Positions 14,683 through 23,174 of a stretch of DNA of 64,000 bases are shown here, in pieces. Numbering within the stretch: the first letter of the stretch is position 1; each line of letters starts with the position of its first letter. The position numbers and the translations under genes are program-made. The notes beneath the pieces were generated by a model, which saw nothing but the letters and a program-made list of their open reading frames with translations, ran no database searches and was not told the DNA's origin. Source of the stretch: Cohnella panacarvi Gsoil 349 (GTDB lineage Bacteria; Bacillota; Bacilli; Paenibacillales; Paenibacillaceae); contig NZ_KI911563.1 in assembly GCF_000515335.1 (NCBI RefSeq), forward strand, positions 2,566,255 to 2,630,254, read 5' to 3'.

Positions 14683-16569
14683 ATGCGCAGATGGTGGACC
14701 GGGCGGCTGGATCGCACCCGCTTCTGGATCGAGCGGCTTACCCTTCAGAAAAGACTCGTTATTGCCTATATCCTCGTGCTCCTCGTTCCCAGCGTACTGA
14801 TCTCCGTCTATATTTTTCGCGGCTTGACGGGCAATACGATCAATGAACTGAAGAAGAGCACGGAGTATTCGCTGGAGATCGAGCAAATTCACATCAAGAA
14901 CAATATCGAGACGATGAAGCGCGCCGCGCAGATCACGTTTACCCATTCCGAGGTTAGGGATTACTTGTTGCAGCCGGCCGAGCTAAGCGCCGCGGAGCTG
15001 AGGGATATCGATACGCAGACGGTAAAGGATATTCTGCGCCTGCAATATAATAACCCGGACATCAAGCTGATCCGCGTCTTTATGAGCAGCCCTTATACGT
15101 TCGAGATATCGCCGGTGTTCTTCCGGGAATCCCGGGTCATAGACGCGCCTTGGCATGAGAGCATCATGAACGCCGGCCAAGGACGGGACGTATGGGCCTT
15201 CACCCGTCAGACGAAGGATTTGCTTCGGAGCTGGTCGAGCGACATCGAGGACACGAACCCGCGCATATCGTTGTACCAGGATATCCCGTACGTGGAAGGG
15301 GTGCACTCCGGCATCGTCCAGATCGACATGGAGCTGACGTCCTTCTTCCCGAATACGTTCAGCTCCCTGCAGGAAGACCAATCGCAAATGCTCGTGATCG
15401 ATAAGGACGGCCATTTGTACCGGAATCCGTCGAACCGGTTCTGGGCGGAATCCGGCTTCGAGGAAGCTTCGATCCTCAAGCAATTCCGGGACAGCGTCGC
15501 CGACTCGTCAACGCCAGGCAGCTTCTCCTTCAAGATGAACGGCCATTCTTTCCTCGGCGTCTATTCGCCGATTCGCGAGCTGGATGCGCGGATGTTGAAA
15601 ATCGTGTCGCTAGACCATGTATACGAGGACATCAACCGTACCCGCAACTTTATTCTGCTGGCCAACGTCATTCTGCTCGTCATTCTCACCTTGCTCACGA
15701 ACCTGCTCAATTCCGTAATACTGAAGAAGCTTCACCAGCTGACGGCGTCGATGAAGAGAGTGCGCCAAGGCGACTTCCGGTTCGACCTGAACATTCGGGG
15801 AGGCGGCGGGGAGGTCAGCGAGCTGGCTTACCACTTCAGCAAGATGCTGCGCAAAATCAACGAGCTGATCGCCGACGCGGTCAACAAGAAGGCCTCCGCC
15901 AAAGAAGCGGAGCTTGCGGCTCTCCGCAGCCAGATCGATTCCCACTTCATGTACAACACGCTTGAGAACATTAAGATGATGGCGGAAATCGACGGGCAGA
16001 TGACCGTATCCGACGCGCTTACCGCGCTCGGCGGCATGATGCGCTACAACATGCGTTGGATGAACGAGCACGTGCGCCTGAAAGATGAGCTGGCCCACAT
16101 CGCCAACTACGTAAGCATCGCGAACATTCGCTTCGAAGATCGGATTCGGCTTGAAACAGACGTGTCGGACGAGATGTTAGATCAGGAAATATTGAAAATG
16201 ACGCTGCAGCCGATCGTCGAGAACGCCGTGAAGCACGGGCTTCGGAACAAAGAGCTGCGGATCGCGATTCGCGCCGAGCTGGACGAGAGCGCGATGCTCA
16301 TTACCGTTAAGGACGACGGCGCCGGCATGAGCGAAGCGCAGTTGCGGGACTTGAACTCGCGGATCGAGCGCGGAGAAATTAGAGCTTACCCGGCCGAGAG
16401 CGGCCAGTCCGCGCAGATCGGCGGCATCGGGCTGGCGAACGTGCACGGCCGGATCGGGTTGCACTACGGCAAATCATACGGAATTCACGTGGATTCCGTT
16501 CAGGGAGAATACACTTGCGTGACCATCCGGATTCCTCACATCATCTTGAGCGGGAGGCTGATTTCATGA
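14683..16569 (+). CDS. YesM-type sensor histidine kinase (cluster A)
   Basis: 628 residues. Membrane segments lie at about 24-46 and 320-345 around a large extracellular sensor, followed by a HAMP linker (LHQLTASMKRVRQGDFRFDL). The histidine motif is SQIDSHFMYNTLENIKMM, with Asp in place of the usual Asn in QINPHF. An ATPase domain follows (LQPIVENAVKHGL and the G-box GGIGLANVHGRIGLHYG). This class senses extracellular sugars or transporter status and phosphorylates a YesN/AraC-type partner. The ATG start has only a weak ribosome site. The stop overlaps the next start (ATGA), so kinase and regulator are coupled. Confidence 0.93.
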   Translation: MRRWWTGRLDRTRFWIERLTLQKRLVIAYILVLLVPSVLISVYIFRGLTGNTINELKKSTEYSLEIEQIHIKNNIETMKRAAQITFTHSEVRDYLLQPAELSAAELRDIDTQTVKDILRLQYNNPDIKLIRVFMSSPYTFEISPVFFRESRVIDAPWHESIMNAGQGRDVWAFTRQTKDLLRSWSSDIEDTNPRISLYQDIPYVEGVHSGIVQIDMELTSFFPNTFSSLQEDQSQMLVIDKDGHLYRNPSNRFWAESGFEEASILKQFRDSVADSSTPGSFSFKMNGHSFLGVYSPIRELDARMLKIVSLDHVYEDINRTRNFILLANVILLVILTLLTNLLNSVILKKLHQLTASMKRVRQGDFRFDLNIRGGGGEVSELAYHFSKMLRKINELIADAVNKKASAKEAELAALRSQIDSHFMYNTLENIKMMAEIDGQMTVSDALTALGGMMRYNMRWMNEHVRLKDELAHIANYVSIANIRFEDRIRLETDVSDEMLDQEILKMTLQPIVENAVKHGLRNKELRIAIRAELDESAMLITVKDDGAGMSEAQLRDLNSRIERGEIRAYPAESGQSAQIGGIGLANVHGRIGLHYGKSYGIHVDSVQGEYTCVTIRIPHIILSGRLIS

Positions 16570-18122
16570 CGAGGACGCTATTGATTGCCGACGACGAGCG
16601 GAATATCAGGCTCGGCCTGCAGGCGATGATCGAGCGCCAGTATCCCGGCCGGTATCGCATTATGCTGGCTGCCGACGGCGTGCAAGCATTGGAGGCATTC
16701 GAGCGCGAGCCCGCCGATATCGTCATTACCGATATCCGAATGCCCGAAATGGACGGAATCGGCCTCATCAAGGCGCTTGCCGAGAAGTCCGCCGCGCCCT
16801 CCCTGCTCATCTTGAGCGGATACGACGACTTCCAATTCGCGAAGGAAGCGATGAAGCATAAGGTACGGGATTACTTGCTCAAGCCGATCGTACGCGAGGA
16901 TTTATTCGCCGCCATCGAACGGCTCGAGAAGGAACTTGCCGCGAAGCAGGAGGTTATGGAGAAGCTGGCGGGAGCGGACCGTTATCGCGAAGGCATGCGG
17001 ATAAGGACTCTCGAGGCGATCTGGGCGGAGCAAGGCAACGACGAAAGCTCCGTCCGGGCACGGTGCGAACAAGCGGGGCTGCAAGCTTTCGAACCGCTCT
17101 ACCAAGTCGCGGTCGTGGATACGGCAGGCAACCAACGACTGGCGATGAAGATGAAGGAAGAGCTCGGCGCCCGCAAGCCGGATGGACGCACGCTGTGGTT
17201 CGAGAACAAAGACAACAACCTGGTCCTGCTCGCTTCCGGCACGGAGATCGCGATGGAGCTGGCCCAGGCGATGCAGGCCGCAGCCGGCAATAGCAGCGAA
17301 GTGGCGATCGGCATCAGCGATCCCGGACAGTCGATCGGCGAAGTGAAGACGCGGTTCGAGGAAGCTCGCCACGCGATGAAATATCGGCTGCTGTTCCGAC
17401 GGCCCGAAGCCGGAGTGATTCGGTATAGCCAAGTCAAAGATCGTAGCACCGCTTTCCCCGTTCCGGCCGATGTCCTGCGCAAGCTCGCCAACATGATGGG
17501 CACCGACCGCGACGCGGAAATCAAAGGGCTGCTGCTCGAGCTGTTCGGCGCGAAGGCGCTGGACGAAGCGGCTATCGGCTACTTCGAAGCCGTTAGCCGG
17601 GCGCTCAACGAGCACGTCTTCGATCGCGTGTTCAACGCTTACGGGGAAGCTTCCGTCGATATCATCCGCATGTACAAGCAAGCGGGCAGTCTCTATCATT
17701 TCGCCAGCATGCAAGACTATATTCGCTGCGTCGAAAGCCTGCTGCTGGACTTGAACGACTTCGTTCGCGGCTTGAAGTCCGCCCACGTCGACTCGAGGGA
17801 GATGGCGCGCGCGCTCGAATACATCCATGCCAACTTCGACAAGGACATCAGCATGGCGATGGTGTCCAACCACGTGTCTCTCAACTACTCGTATTTCAGC
17901 GAGCGGTTCAAGGAATTTACCGGCGAGAGCTTCATCGGATACTTGAAAAAAATCCGCATCGGCAAGGCGAAGGAGCTGCTCGAGTCGACGGACGACCGCG
18001 TCTACGAGATCGGCCGCCGCATCGGCTACGACAACCCGAAGCAGTTCAACCGCGTTTTTCGCGAATTCGAGGGCATCACGGCATTGGAGTACAGGCAGAA
18101 GAGGTTCGCGGAGAAAAGGTAG
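16566..18122 (+). CDS. YesN-type AraC-family response regulator (cluster A)
   Basis: 518 residues. The receiver domain is at 1-120, with D9/D10 and phosphoacceptor D56 (IVITDIRMPEMDG) and switch lysine in DYLLKPI. A long middle region follows, then an AraC-type double helix-turn-helix in the last 100 residues (ISMAMVSNHVSLNYSYFSERF and VYEIGRRIGYDNPKQFNRVF). It would activate the cluster A transport genes when phosphorylated by the overlapping kinase. The true start is the ATG inside the kinase stop; the open frame further upstream is kinase coding sequence. Confidence 0.94.
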   Translation: MTRTLLIADDERNIRLGLQAMIERQYPGRYRIMLAADGVQALEAFEREPADIVITDIRMPEMDGIGLIKALAEKSAAPSLLILSGYDDFQFAKEAMKHKVRDYLLKPIVREDLFAAIERLEKELAAKQEVMEKLAGADRYREGMRIRTLEAIWAEQGNDESSVRARCEQAGLQAFEPLYQVAVVDTAGNQRLAMKMKEELGARKPDGRTLWFENKDNNLVLLASGTEIAMELAQAMQAAAGNSSEVAIGISDPGQSIGEVKTRFEEARHAMKYRLLFRRPEAGVIRYSQVKDRSTAFPVPADVLRKLANMMGTDRDAEIKGLLLELFGAKALDEAAIGYFEAVSRALNEHVFDRVFNAYGEASVDIIRMYKQAGSLYHFASMQDYIRCVESLLLDLNDFVRGLKSAHVDSREMARALEYIHANFDKDISMAMVSNHVSLNYSYFSERFKEFTGESFIGYLKKIRIGKAKELLESTDDRVYEIGRRIGYDNPKQFNRVFREFEGITALEYRQKRFAEKR

Positions 18123-18175
18123 TCCGAGGGTGAGAGTAGGTCTGGTTCGCCTGTATAGCAACCATTTGCTCACGC

Positions 18176-18218
18176 AAAAAGGTTCAACCCCGAAATCATT
18201 ACGAGGTTGAACCTTTTT
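18176..18218. terminator. Bidirectional terminator between cluster A and lspA
   Basis: Perfect 14-bp inverted repeat AAAAAGGTTCAACC / GGTTGAACCTTTTT with a 15-base loop, between two convergent genes. Confidence 0.85.
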
Positions 18219-18224
18219 ACCTGT

Positions 18225-18671
18225 TTACGCAGCCGTTCTTCTTTTCTTATCGATGAAATTGCCTATTACTATCGTAATAATACCGATAAACACCCATATG
18301 TCCGCGAAATTCATCGTCGCCGAATCGCCGAAATACAGGAAGTCCGTCACTTGGTTATAGACGATCCGATCGTACACGTTGCCCAGCGCTCCCCCTATGA
18401 ACAGAGCCAAGCCGACCTGCGAGAGCATCCCCGGAAACTTCCCCCGACCGCGCAGATAGAACGCTACCCCGACGATAATCAATACGACAACCGCCAGCAG
18501 CCGCCCCATTCCGTGAAGCATATTGCCGGACGAACCGGTATTCGCGAGGTGCGACAGCTTCACGATCCCCCATAGCTCCGTCTTCTCTCCGAGAGCCATG
18601 TTGGCGCGAACCGCGATTTTCGTCGCTAGATCGACAGCGAGCGATAGGAGAATGATGATATAGAAGTACAT
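18225..18671 (-). CDS. lspA: Signal peptidase II-like (LspA-family) membrane protease
   Basis: 148 residues with four membrane segments. The catalytic aspartate motifs are GALGNVYDRIV (D101) and MNFADIWVFIG (D124). The conserved loop NTGSSGNML corresponds to the NTGAAF-type motif. LspA removes the signal peptide of diacylated prolipoproteins, such as the sugar-binding lipoproteins in this window. The start is ATG 18671, with CGGAGG seven bases upstream. It stands alone rather than in the usual lspA-rluD-pyr context, so it could be a second LspA copy. Confidence 0.88.
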   Translation of the reverse strand: MYFYIIILLSLAVDLATKIAVRANMALGEKTELWGIVKLSHLANTGSSGNMLHGMGRLLAVVVLIIVGVAFYLRGRGKFPGMLSQVGLALFIGGALGNVYDRIVYNQVTDFLYFGDSATMNFADIWVFIGIITIVIGNFIDKKRRTAA

Positions 18672-18789
18672 GCAGAAACCTCCGCGAAATTCTGAATTCA
18701 ACTAACTCCTTCCATATTCGCCGCGATTCCGCAACTTTCCTCCTACGGCGACCGAGGTCGGCGGGGCAAGATCATATCCCTCTAAAATA

Positions 18790-18833
18790 GCGAAGACGCG
18801 TGCCTCTTTCAATGAAGAGGTCCGCGTCTTCGC
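18790..18833 (-). terminator. Terminator of the 18853-19116 gene
   Basis: GCGAAGACGCG / CGCGTCTTCGC with an inner CCTCTTTC/GAAGAGG stem. The minus-strand trailing run is TATTTTAGA. Confidence 0.7.
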
Positions 18834-18852
18834 TTCAATAAATAGGGGAAAC

Positions 18853-19116
18853 CTACGCAGCCGGATGAGTAAACGGTCTGTCGCCGGAATCGGCGTTAAC
18901 AACCGGCGCGTCGGGCGCGGTTTCGTCGTCCACGACTTTATAATATTTCTCGTACATATGGACCGGTACCATTAAGCAGACGCCTACGAGCAGTAAGCAG
19001 AAGGCGAAAAATCCGTATGTGCTGATGAAGTCCGCGATCAACTGTCCGCCTTTCGCGGCTACCTTAGGAATGCTTTCGCCGATCGGGGGCAGGTTGGACA
19101 ACCATTGTACGTTCAT
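18853..19116 (-). CDS. Small single-pass membrane protein with Crp/Fnr-like site upstream
   Basis: 87 residues: an amphipathic N-terminal part (LPPIGESIPKVAAKGGQLIA), one membrane helix (YGFFAFCLLLVGVCLMVPVH), then an acidic C-terminal tail. I do not recognise the family. ATG 19116 has GGAGGAATCCTCG upstream and a terminator follows, so it is a genuine transcription unit. A perfect TGTGA-N6-TCACA element about 77 bases upstream points to control by a Crp/Fnr regulator, so a respiratory or nitrosative-stress role is possible. Confidence 0.65.
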   Translation of the reverse strand: MNVQWLSNLPPIGESIPKVAAKGGQLIADFISTYGFFAFCLLLVGVCLMVPVHMYEKYYKVVDDETAPDAPVVNADSGDRPFTHPAA

Positions 19117-19185
19117 CGAGGATTCCTCCGTTTCGTTGTCTTACTTCTTATGGCTCTAATATTACGGCCTTGGACAACGGAGGAA

Positions 19186-19201
19186 TGTGATGAATGTCAC
19201 A
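19186..19201 (-). promoter_or_regulatory. Crp/Fnr-type operator TGTGA-N6-TCACA
   Basis: TGTGATGAATGTCACA is a perfect inverted repeat matching the Crp/Fnr consensus. Its centre is about 77 bases upstream of the start codon at 19116. A second such site precedes the flavohemoprotein gene. Confidence 0.65.
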
Positions 19202-19242
19202 TCCTAATGTGGCACTTTTTTGTCTTCTTTATTACAAGAAAA

Positions 19243-19274
19243 ACCGCCAAACCCTAATTGAAGGTTTAGCGGCT
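19243..19274 (-). terminator. Terminator of the ArsR/AHSA1 operon
   Basis: Minus strand: CCGCTAAACC pairs with GGTTTGGCGG, followed by TTTTTCTTG. Confidence 0.75.
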
Positions 19275-19287
19275 TGTTGTGCCTTGC

Positions 19288-19788
19288 TTACTCTTTAGCC
19301 CGCAGCGTCGCGAGCAGTTCCACGAGCCGCTGGAACGATTCGTTCATCCCCTGCTCCATGTTGGACTGCAGCATTCCGTCCCTGTCCTCGACGGAACGGA
19401 ATACAGACTCCATCTTCACTCTCGTTCGATCTCCCGGCAACGCTTCGAAAATCGCCGTCTCCAGCGTCACGTGGCCTCTAGTCGGCATTCCTAGAAATTC
19501 GAACGTCTGAATGATTCTCTCCGGGGCGGAGACTTCATGGAACACGCCGCAGAACGCGAATTCTCCGCCGTTCGGAGCCTTGGATACATATCTCCATGCC
19601 CCTCCGTCCCGTGCTTCGAATTGCTGCAAGTCCATCGTCAGATCTCTCGGTCCCATCCACTGCACGAACAGCTCCGCATCCGTAAACGCTTCGAACACCA
19701 GCTCGCGGGGAGCTTCGAATTCCCTCTCAACTACAATCACTTGTTTGCCCGGCTCTGCAGTCAGTTTCGTTAAATTCACAACCGTCAT
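19288..19788 (-). CDS. AHSA1/SRPBCC-domain protein
   Basis: 166 residues of the activator-of-Hsp90-like START-fold group: VEREFEAPRELVFEAFTDAE, the W-GP motif FVQWMGPRDL, and the C-terminal helix NESFQRLVELLATL. Members are small lipid- or hydrophobe-binding proteins, usually with an ArsR partner as here. The start at ATG 19788 has GAAGGAG eight bases upstream; ATG 19794 overlaps the ArsR stop but sits too close to that ribosome site. It is second in a two-gene operon. The ligand is unknown. Confidence 0.87.
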   Translation of the reverse strand: MTVVNLTKLTAEPGKQVIVVEREFEAPRELVFEAFTDAELFVQWMGPRDLTMDLQQFEARDGGAWRYVSKAPNGGEFAFCGVFHEVSAPERIIQTFEFLGMPTRGHVTLETAIFEALPGDRTRVKMESVFRSVEDRDGMLQSNMEQGMNESFQRLVELLATLRAKE

Positions 19789-19790
19789 CC

Positions 19791-20150
19791 TCATTGCTCC
19801 TTCTCTTCGGATTGCGAACGGCGCTGCTCCATCCGCGTTTTCAACAAGTCGTCGAGTTTCCCGAACCGTTTGCTCCACATCGACCGGTAACGCTTTGCCC
19901 ACTCCTCCACTTCTGTTATCGCCTGTTCGTTCAAGCGATAGATTCTCAATTGCGCTTTCTTCTCTACGGTGACTATGTCCGCGTCCCTAAGCACCTTCAA
20001 GTGCTGGGAGACGGCCTGCGGACTAATCGCGAAATTGCCGCAGATGTCCGTCGCGGTGAGCTGGCCCTTCTCGGCCAGCAATTCAATGATATGACGTCTG
20101 TTCGGGTCTGCGATTGCTGCAAAAGTATCCATGGCTTTATTGTAAACCAT
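19791..20150 (-). CDS. ArsR-family repressor
   Basis: 119 residues with the ArsR winged helix: FAAIADPNRRHIIELLAEKG, then CGNFAISPQAVSQHLKVLRD as recognition helix and wing AQLRIYRLN. It has no obvious metal-binding Cys pair, which fits the ArsR/AHSA1 pairing rather than metal sensing. A 16-base inverted repeat nine bases upstream of the start is the likely autoregulatory operator. ATG 20150 is used; the ribosome site is poor, and an internal ATG at 20132 is possible. Confidence 0.88.
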   Translation of the reverse strand: MVYNKAMDTFAAIADPNRRHIIELLAEKGQLTATDICGNFAISPQAVSQHLKVLRDADIVTVEKKAQLRIYRLNEQAITEVEEWAKRYRSMWSKRFGKLDDLLKTRMEQRRSQSEEKEQ

Positions 20151-20158
20151 TACCTTAA

Positions 20159-20174
20159 TTAAGTAAATACTTAA
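20159..20174 (-). promoter_or_regulatory. ArsR operator
   Basis: TTAAGTAAATACTTAA: perfect 7-bp arms around AA, between a minus-strand -10-like TACAAT and the ArsR start codon. Confidence 0.6.
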
Positions 20175-20239
20175 ATTATTGTATCTTGAGGCGATATGTT
20201 ATATTAGTCTGAAAACGTCTTCGTCAGGCGGTGCATATT

Positions 20240-21229
20240 ATGGATGATGCTGCGCAGGATCCGGTCCATAGCTTAATATCCGAAGCGCGAAACGGAAATT
20301 ACGAGGCTTTTCGCCAAATCGTTCTTCGATATTCCAACGCTTTATTATCCGTCGCTTATAGCGTTATCGGCGATTTTCACGAGGCGCAGGACGCTACGCA
20401 GGAAGCGTTCGTCAAGAGCTATCGCCAGTTGCATACATTAAGCGACCCATCGAAGCTGGGCAGTTGGTTATATGCCATCGTCTATCGGACAAGTCTCGAC
20501 TTTGCGAGAAAGAAGAAACGATTGGCGCCCTTAGAAGATGTGATGTCCTCGTCCGTCAACCCTGTAGAAGCCTGGCTAGATCTGCGAATGACGCGGGAAG
20601 CCGTATGGAACGCCATTCAAAGCTTGGAGCATAAAAGCAAGTCAGCCATCGTGCTGCACTATGTGAGCGAATGGTCCATGAAAGAAATCGGCCGGTTCCT
20701 TAACCTGTCCCTGTCTGCCGTAGAAAGTCGCATTCGCCGGGCCAGAGAGCTGCTGAAGCGCCAGCTTGCCGAAGATTTCGAGCCTTATTTCCGCGCGCAA
20801 CGTTTGGACAGGACCTTCGAACAGAAAGTCATGGAGCGCTTGCTGCGTAGCATGGGTCATTTCTATATCCCCGTGCTTCATCGAGAGCGGACGCAAGACT
20901 GGTTCATCCGACATTTCCGATTGGGTATCAGCAGGCACGGCAACTTATTGATTGCTTCCGGTCATGAACTGTACTTGCTGGAATGCCAAACGCATCGTCC
21001 GAGCGAATATCCTTTGATGGCGTTCGAGGTCCCGGATGTCAACGAGTTGTGGTTCACGCTACAGCATGGCGACGTGAGAACCGAACCGCTCGTTACAGAC
21101 GAATGGATGGGTGAACATTTCGTTTTTGCCGACCCCGACGAGAATCTCTATCACGCGATCGAAAAAAAATCATCGGCCCGCGACGGGTTTGAGACGAAGG
21201 AGTCGTCTATTTATCGTAAGTCAAATTGA
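20240..21229 (+). CDS. ECF sigma factor fused to a C-terminal VOC-like domain
   Basis: 329 residues. The front is an ECF sigma factor: region 2 (DFHEAQDATQEAFVKSYRQL, LGSWLYAIVYRTSLDFARKK) and region 4 (KSAIVLHYVSEWSMKEIGRF, LSLSAVESRIRRARELLKRQ). From about residue 195 the protein continues as a VOC-like module (FYIPVLHRERTQDWFIRHF, then LLIASGHELYLLE and FADPDENLYHAIE). Sigma factors usually end soon after region 4, so this is a fusion. ATG 20240 follows GGCGGTG at seven bases. A separate VOC gene starts 12 bases downstream, presumably the functional partner. The attached domain may sense a small molecule. Confidence 0.85.
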   Translation: MDDAAQDPVHSLISEARNGNYEAFRQIVLRYSNALLSVAYSVIGDFHEAQDATQEAFVKSYRQLHTLSDPSKLGSWLYAIVYRTSLDFARKKKRLAPLEDVMSSSVNPVEAWLDLRMTREAVWNAIQSLEHKSKSAIVLHYVSEWSMKEIGRFLNLSLSAVESRIRRARELLKRQLAEDFEPYFRAQRLDRTFEQKVMERLLRSMGHFYIPVLHRERTQDWFIRHFRLGISRHGNLLIASGHELYLLECQTHRPSEYPLMAFEVPDVNELWFTLQHGDVRTEPLVTDEWMGEHFVFADPDENLYHAIEKKSSARDGFETKESSIYRKSN

Positions 21230-21241
21230 TCGAGAGGTGGA

Positions 21242-21694
21242 ATGATGGAAATGGCAGAAAAAGAACGGATCGAATCGCACCGTCAGCAAACCGCGCAAAC
21301 GCCGATGCTCACAAGAGTTTCCCACAACTACTTGCCCGTCTCAGACGTAGAGCAAGCCTCCAAGTGGTACAAGGAAACGTTCGGTTTAACCGTCAAGCCG
21401 CGCAGTCCCGGAGGAGCAATTGTCGTTCTCGGCAACGGACAATGGCTGTTCTTACTGGAGACGAAAAAGAAAAGAACGGCGAATTTCACAACGGACCAGT
21501 GGAACGGCGATGACTACGAAATGTTCTCGCTGACGTTCGAGGTCGAGAATATCGTCGAGCTTCACAAGCGGCTTCGCGAAAGCGGCGCCTACGTCGAGCC
21601 GTTATTCGACGAGGACGGCTGCGGTCTGCAATTCAAGTTCAAAGACCCGGACGGTAACAAATTCAATGTCTGGCAAGACGTATCGCAAAATTAG
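21242..21694 (+). CDS. VOC-family protein, partner of the ECF-VOC sigma factor
   Basis: 150 residues. A 20-residue charged leader is followed by the VOC pattern: HNYLPVSDVEQASKWYKETF, then EMFSLTFEVENIVELHKRLR and the final strand FKDPDGNKFNVWQD. The E/H ligand positions are partly kept. It is 12 bases downstream of the sigma-VOC gene, with its own AGAGGTGG site and ATGATG start, and is followed by a terminator. The two form one operon. The reaction or ligand is unknown; a sensory role alongside the sigma factor is possible. Confidence 0.82.
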   Translation: MMEMAEKERIESHRQQTAQTPMLTRVSHNYLPVSDVEQASKWYKETFGLTVKPRSPGGAIVVLGNGQWLFLLETKKKRTANFTTDQWNGDDYEMFSLTFEVENIVELHKRLRESGAYVEPLFDEDGCGLQFKFKDPDGNKFNVWQDVSQN

Positions 21695-21705
21695 TTTTAG
21701 AACGA

Positions 21706-21739
21706 CAAGAGCATCCAAGGACTCCTGGATGCTCTTCTT
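21706..21739. terminator. Bidirectional terminator between convergent VOC genes
   Basis: CAAGAGCATCC / GGATGCTCTTCTTG inverted repeat between convergent stop codons. Confidence 0.75.
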
Positions 21740-21748
21740 GTTGATGCG

Positions 21749-22147
21749 TTAAACCGGATTGACCGCGAATAAAGAATGAATATTGCCCTCGGGATCGGCG
21801 AAAAAAGCGGTCGTATGCCCCCACGACTTGATCGAGGGCTCGGCAATCGGGACTGCTCCGTTAGCGACGAATTGCCCGAACAGCTCGCGCACAACCTCGG
21901 GAGACTCGCATTCGAAGTTAAGCTCGAACGCTTGGCCTTGGCGCTTTTCGAGGTAGGTATGATGGTCATTCGTATTTTCGGCTAACGTCGGTCTGGAACA
22001 AATCGCTAGACGAACTCCCGAATTCTCCAGCTCCGCGTAATGTTTCTCTTCAACGGCTACGCGGAAACCGATAACGTCTCGATAGAAGCGCGTCAACGAA
22101 GCGACGTCGTCCGCCATTATGGTGATGCCTTCAAGCTTAACTCTCAT
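21749..22147 (-). CDS. VOC-family protein
   Basis: 132 residues: LEGITIMADDVASLTRFYRDVIGFRV, HYAELENSGVRLAICSRP, AFELNFECESPEVVRELFGQ and the final AFFADPEGNIHSLFAV strand. It resembles the dioxygenase/glyoxalase-like branch. ATG 22147 has AAAAGGGG upstream. The gene lies 28 bases beyond the end of the minus-strand prephenate dehydratase gene and may be cotranscribed with it. No catalytic assignment is made. Confidence 0.82.
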   Translation of the reverse strand: MRVKLEGITIMADDVASLTRFYRDVIGFRVAVEEKHYAELENSGVRLAICSRPTLAENTNDHHTYLEKRQGQAFELNFECESPEVVRELFGQFVANGAVPIAEPSIKSWGHTTAFFADPEGNIHSLFAVNPV

Positions 22148-22175
22148 ATCGATATCCCCTTTTATCAGCACTCGT

Positions 22176-23000
22176 TTACAGAATCGTCGTCGCGTAGCTG
22201 CCCAGAATATGAACGTCGTGGCCGAACGTCTGGATAATCCGAATCGCCTTGTCCATGCGCGGGTCGCTTGCGGCGGCTTCGGTCTCGATCAAGAACCGGT
22301 AAGCGCCCAGCTTCGTGCCCGTAGGTCTCGATTCGATCCAAGACAGATTGACCGCCAGCGCGGAGAAGACGTTCAGGATCGAGGACAGCACTCCCGGATA
22401 CTCGTCGTTCGGCGTAATCAGCATCATCGTCTTCTTCTGCTCCGACTCGTCCGAATGCTTCGTGCCCGCCACGACAAACCGCGTATGGTTCGCGGAATGG
22501 TCTTGAATATCGCTTTGGAGAACTTTCAAGCCGGACCTCTCGGCGACGGATTGCGACCCTATCGCCGCTGTATCGAGCTTGCCGGATTCCTTGACGGCCA
22601 TCGCTGCCTTGGCCGTGCTGTCCGTGTATTCGATCTTCAGCCCTCGTTCCTTGATAAACTGCCGACACTGGTTAATGGCCGGCGAGATCGACGTCACCGT
22701 ACGAATATCGCCAATCCGGCTGTCATGGTTACCGATCAAGTGAAGCGAAACTTTAAAGACGACGTCCGCCTCGATGAACAAGTTATGCAGCAATAAGCCG
22801 TCGATCGTCATATGAATGTTGCCCGCGATCGAATTCTCGATCGGCACGATGCATTTATCCACTTCATCGTTGCTCACCGCCTCCAATACGTCCGGAATCG
22901 AATCGAGCATATGCCAGTCCACGTCCGTGCCGGCAAAATACTTCAGCGCGGCTTCTTCCGAGAAAGTACCGCTGGGACCCAAGTATGCGACTTTAATCAT
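22176..23000 (-). CDS. pheA: Prephenate dehydratase
   Basis: 274 residues. Converts prephenate to phenylpyruvate in phenylalanine synthesis, in the cytosol. The catalytic domain starts VAYLGPSGTFSEEAALKYF and holds IVPIENSIAGNI and the TRF motif (HTRFVVAG). The C-terminal ACT domain carries the ESRP phenylalanine-binding motif (LSWIESRPTGTKLG), so feedback inhibition is expected. Start ATG 23000 has AAAGGAG seven bases upstream; the in-frame extension to 23039 is not family sequence. Its usual partners are not adjacent. Confidence 0.95.
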   Translation of the reverse strand: MIKVAYLGPSGTFSEEAALKYFAGTDVDWHMLDSIPDVLEAVSNDEVDKCIVPIENSIAGNIHMTIDGLLLHNLFIEADVVFKVSLHLIGNHDSRIGDIRTVTSISPAINQCRQFIKERGLKIEYTDSTAKAAMAVKESGKLDTAAIGSQSVAERSGLKVLQSDIQDHSANHTRFVVAGTKHSDESEQKKTMMLITPNDEYPGVLSSILNVFSALAVNLSWIESRPTGTKLGAYRFLIETEAAASDPRMDKAIRIIQTFGHDVHILGSYATTIL

Positions 23001-23140
23001 TGCTAGCTCCTTTATGGAAGAAAAATGACTTCGGCTCAAGTTAGGTTAAGTATAGCTTATTCACATCGGCGCGGGAAACAGGAGTATTCTAATCGTAAAA
23101 TGATGCAGAGAGAAGGTTGATCGATGAAACAACGAATAAA

Positions 23141-23159
23141 GCCCCGCGATTCGCGGGGC
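23141..23159 (-). terminator. Terminator of the phytase-like gene
   Basis: Perfect palindrome GCCCCGCGATTCGCGGGGC, followed on the minus strand by TTTATTCG. Confidence 0.8.
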
Positions 23160-23174
23160 TTCGTTATGTCCTCG

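Noticed and set aside
16902..18173. 423-codon minus-strand frame opposite the cluster A regulator
   Set aside because: Antisense shadow caused by codon bias; the plus-strand gene has clear receiver and AraC domains.
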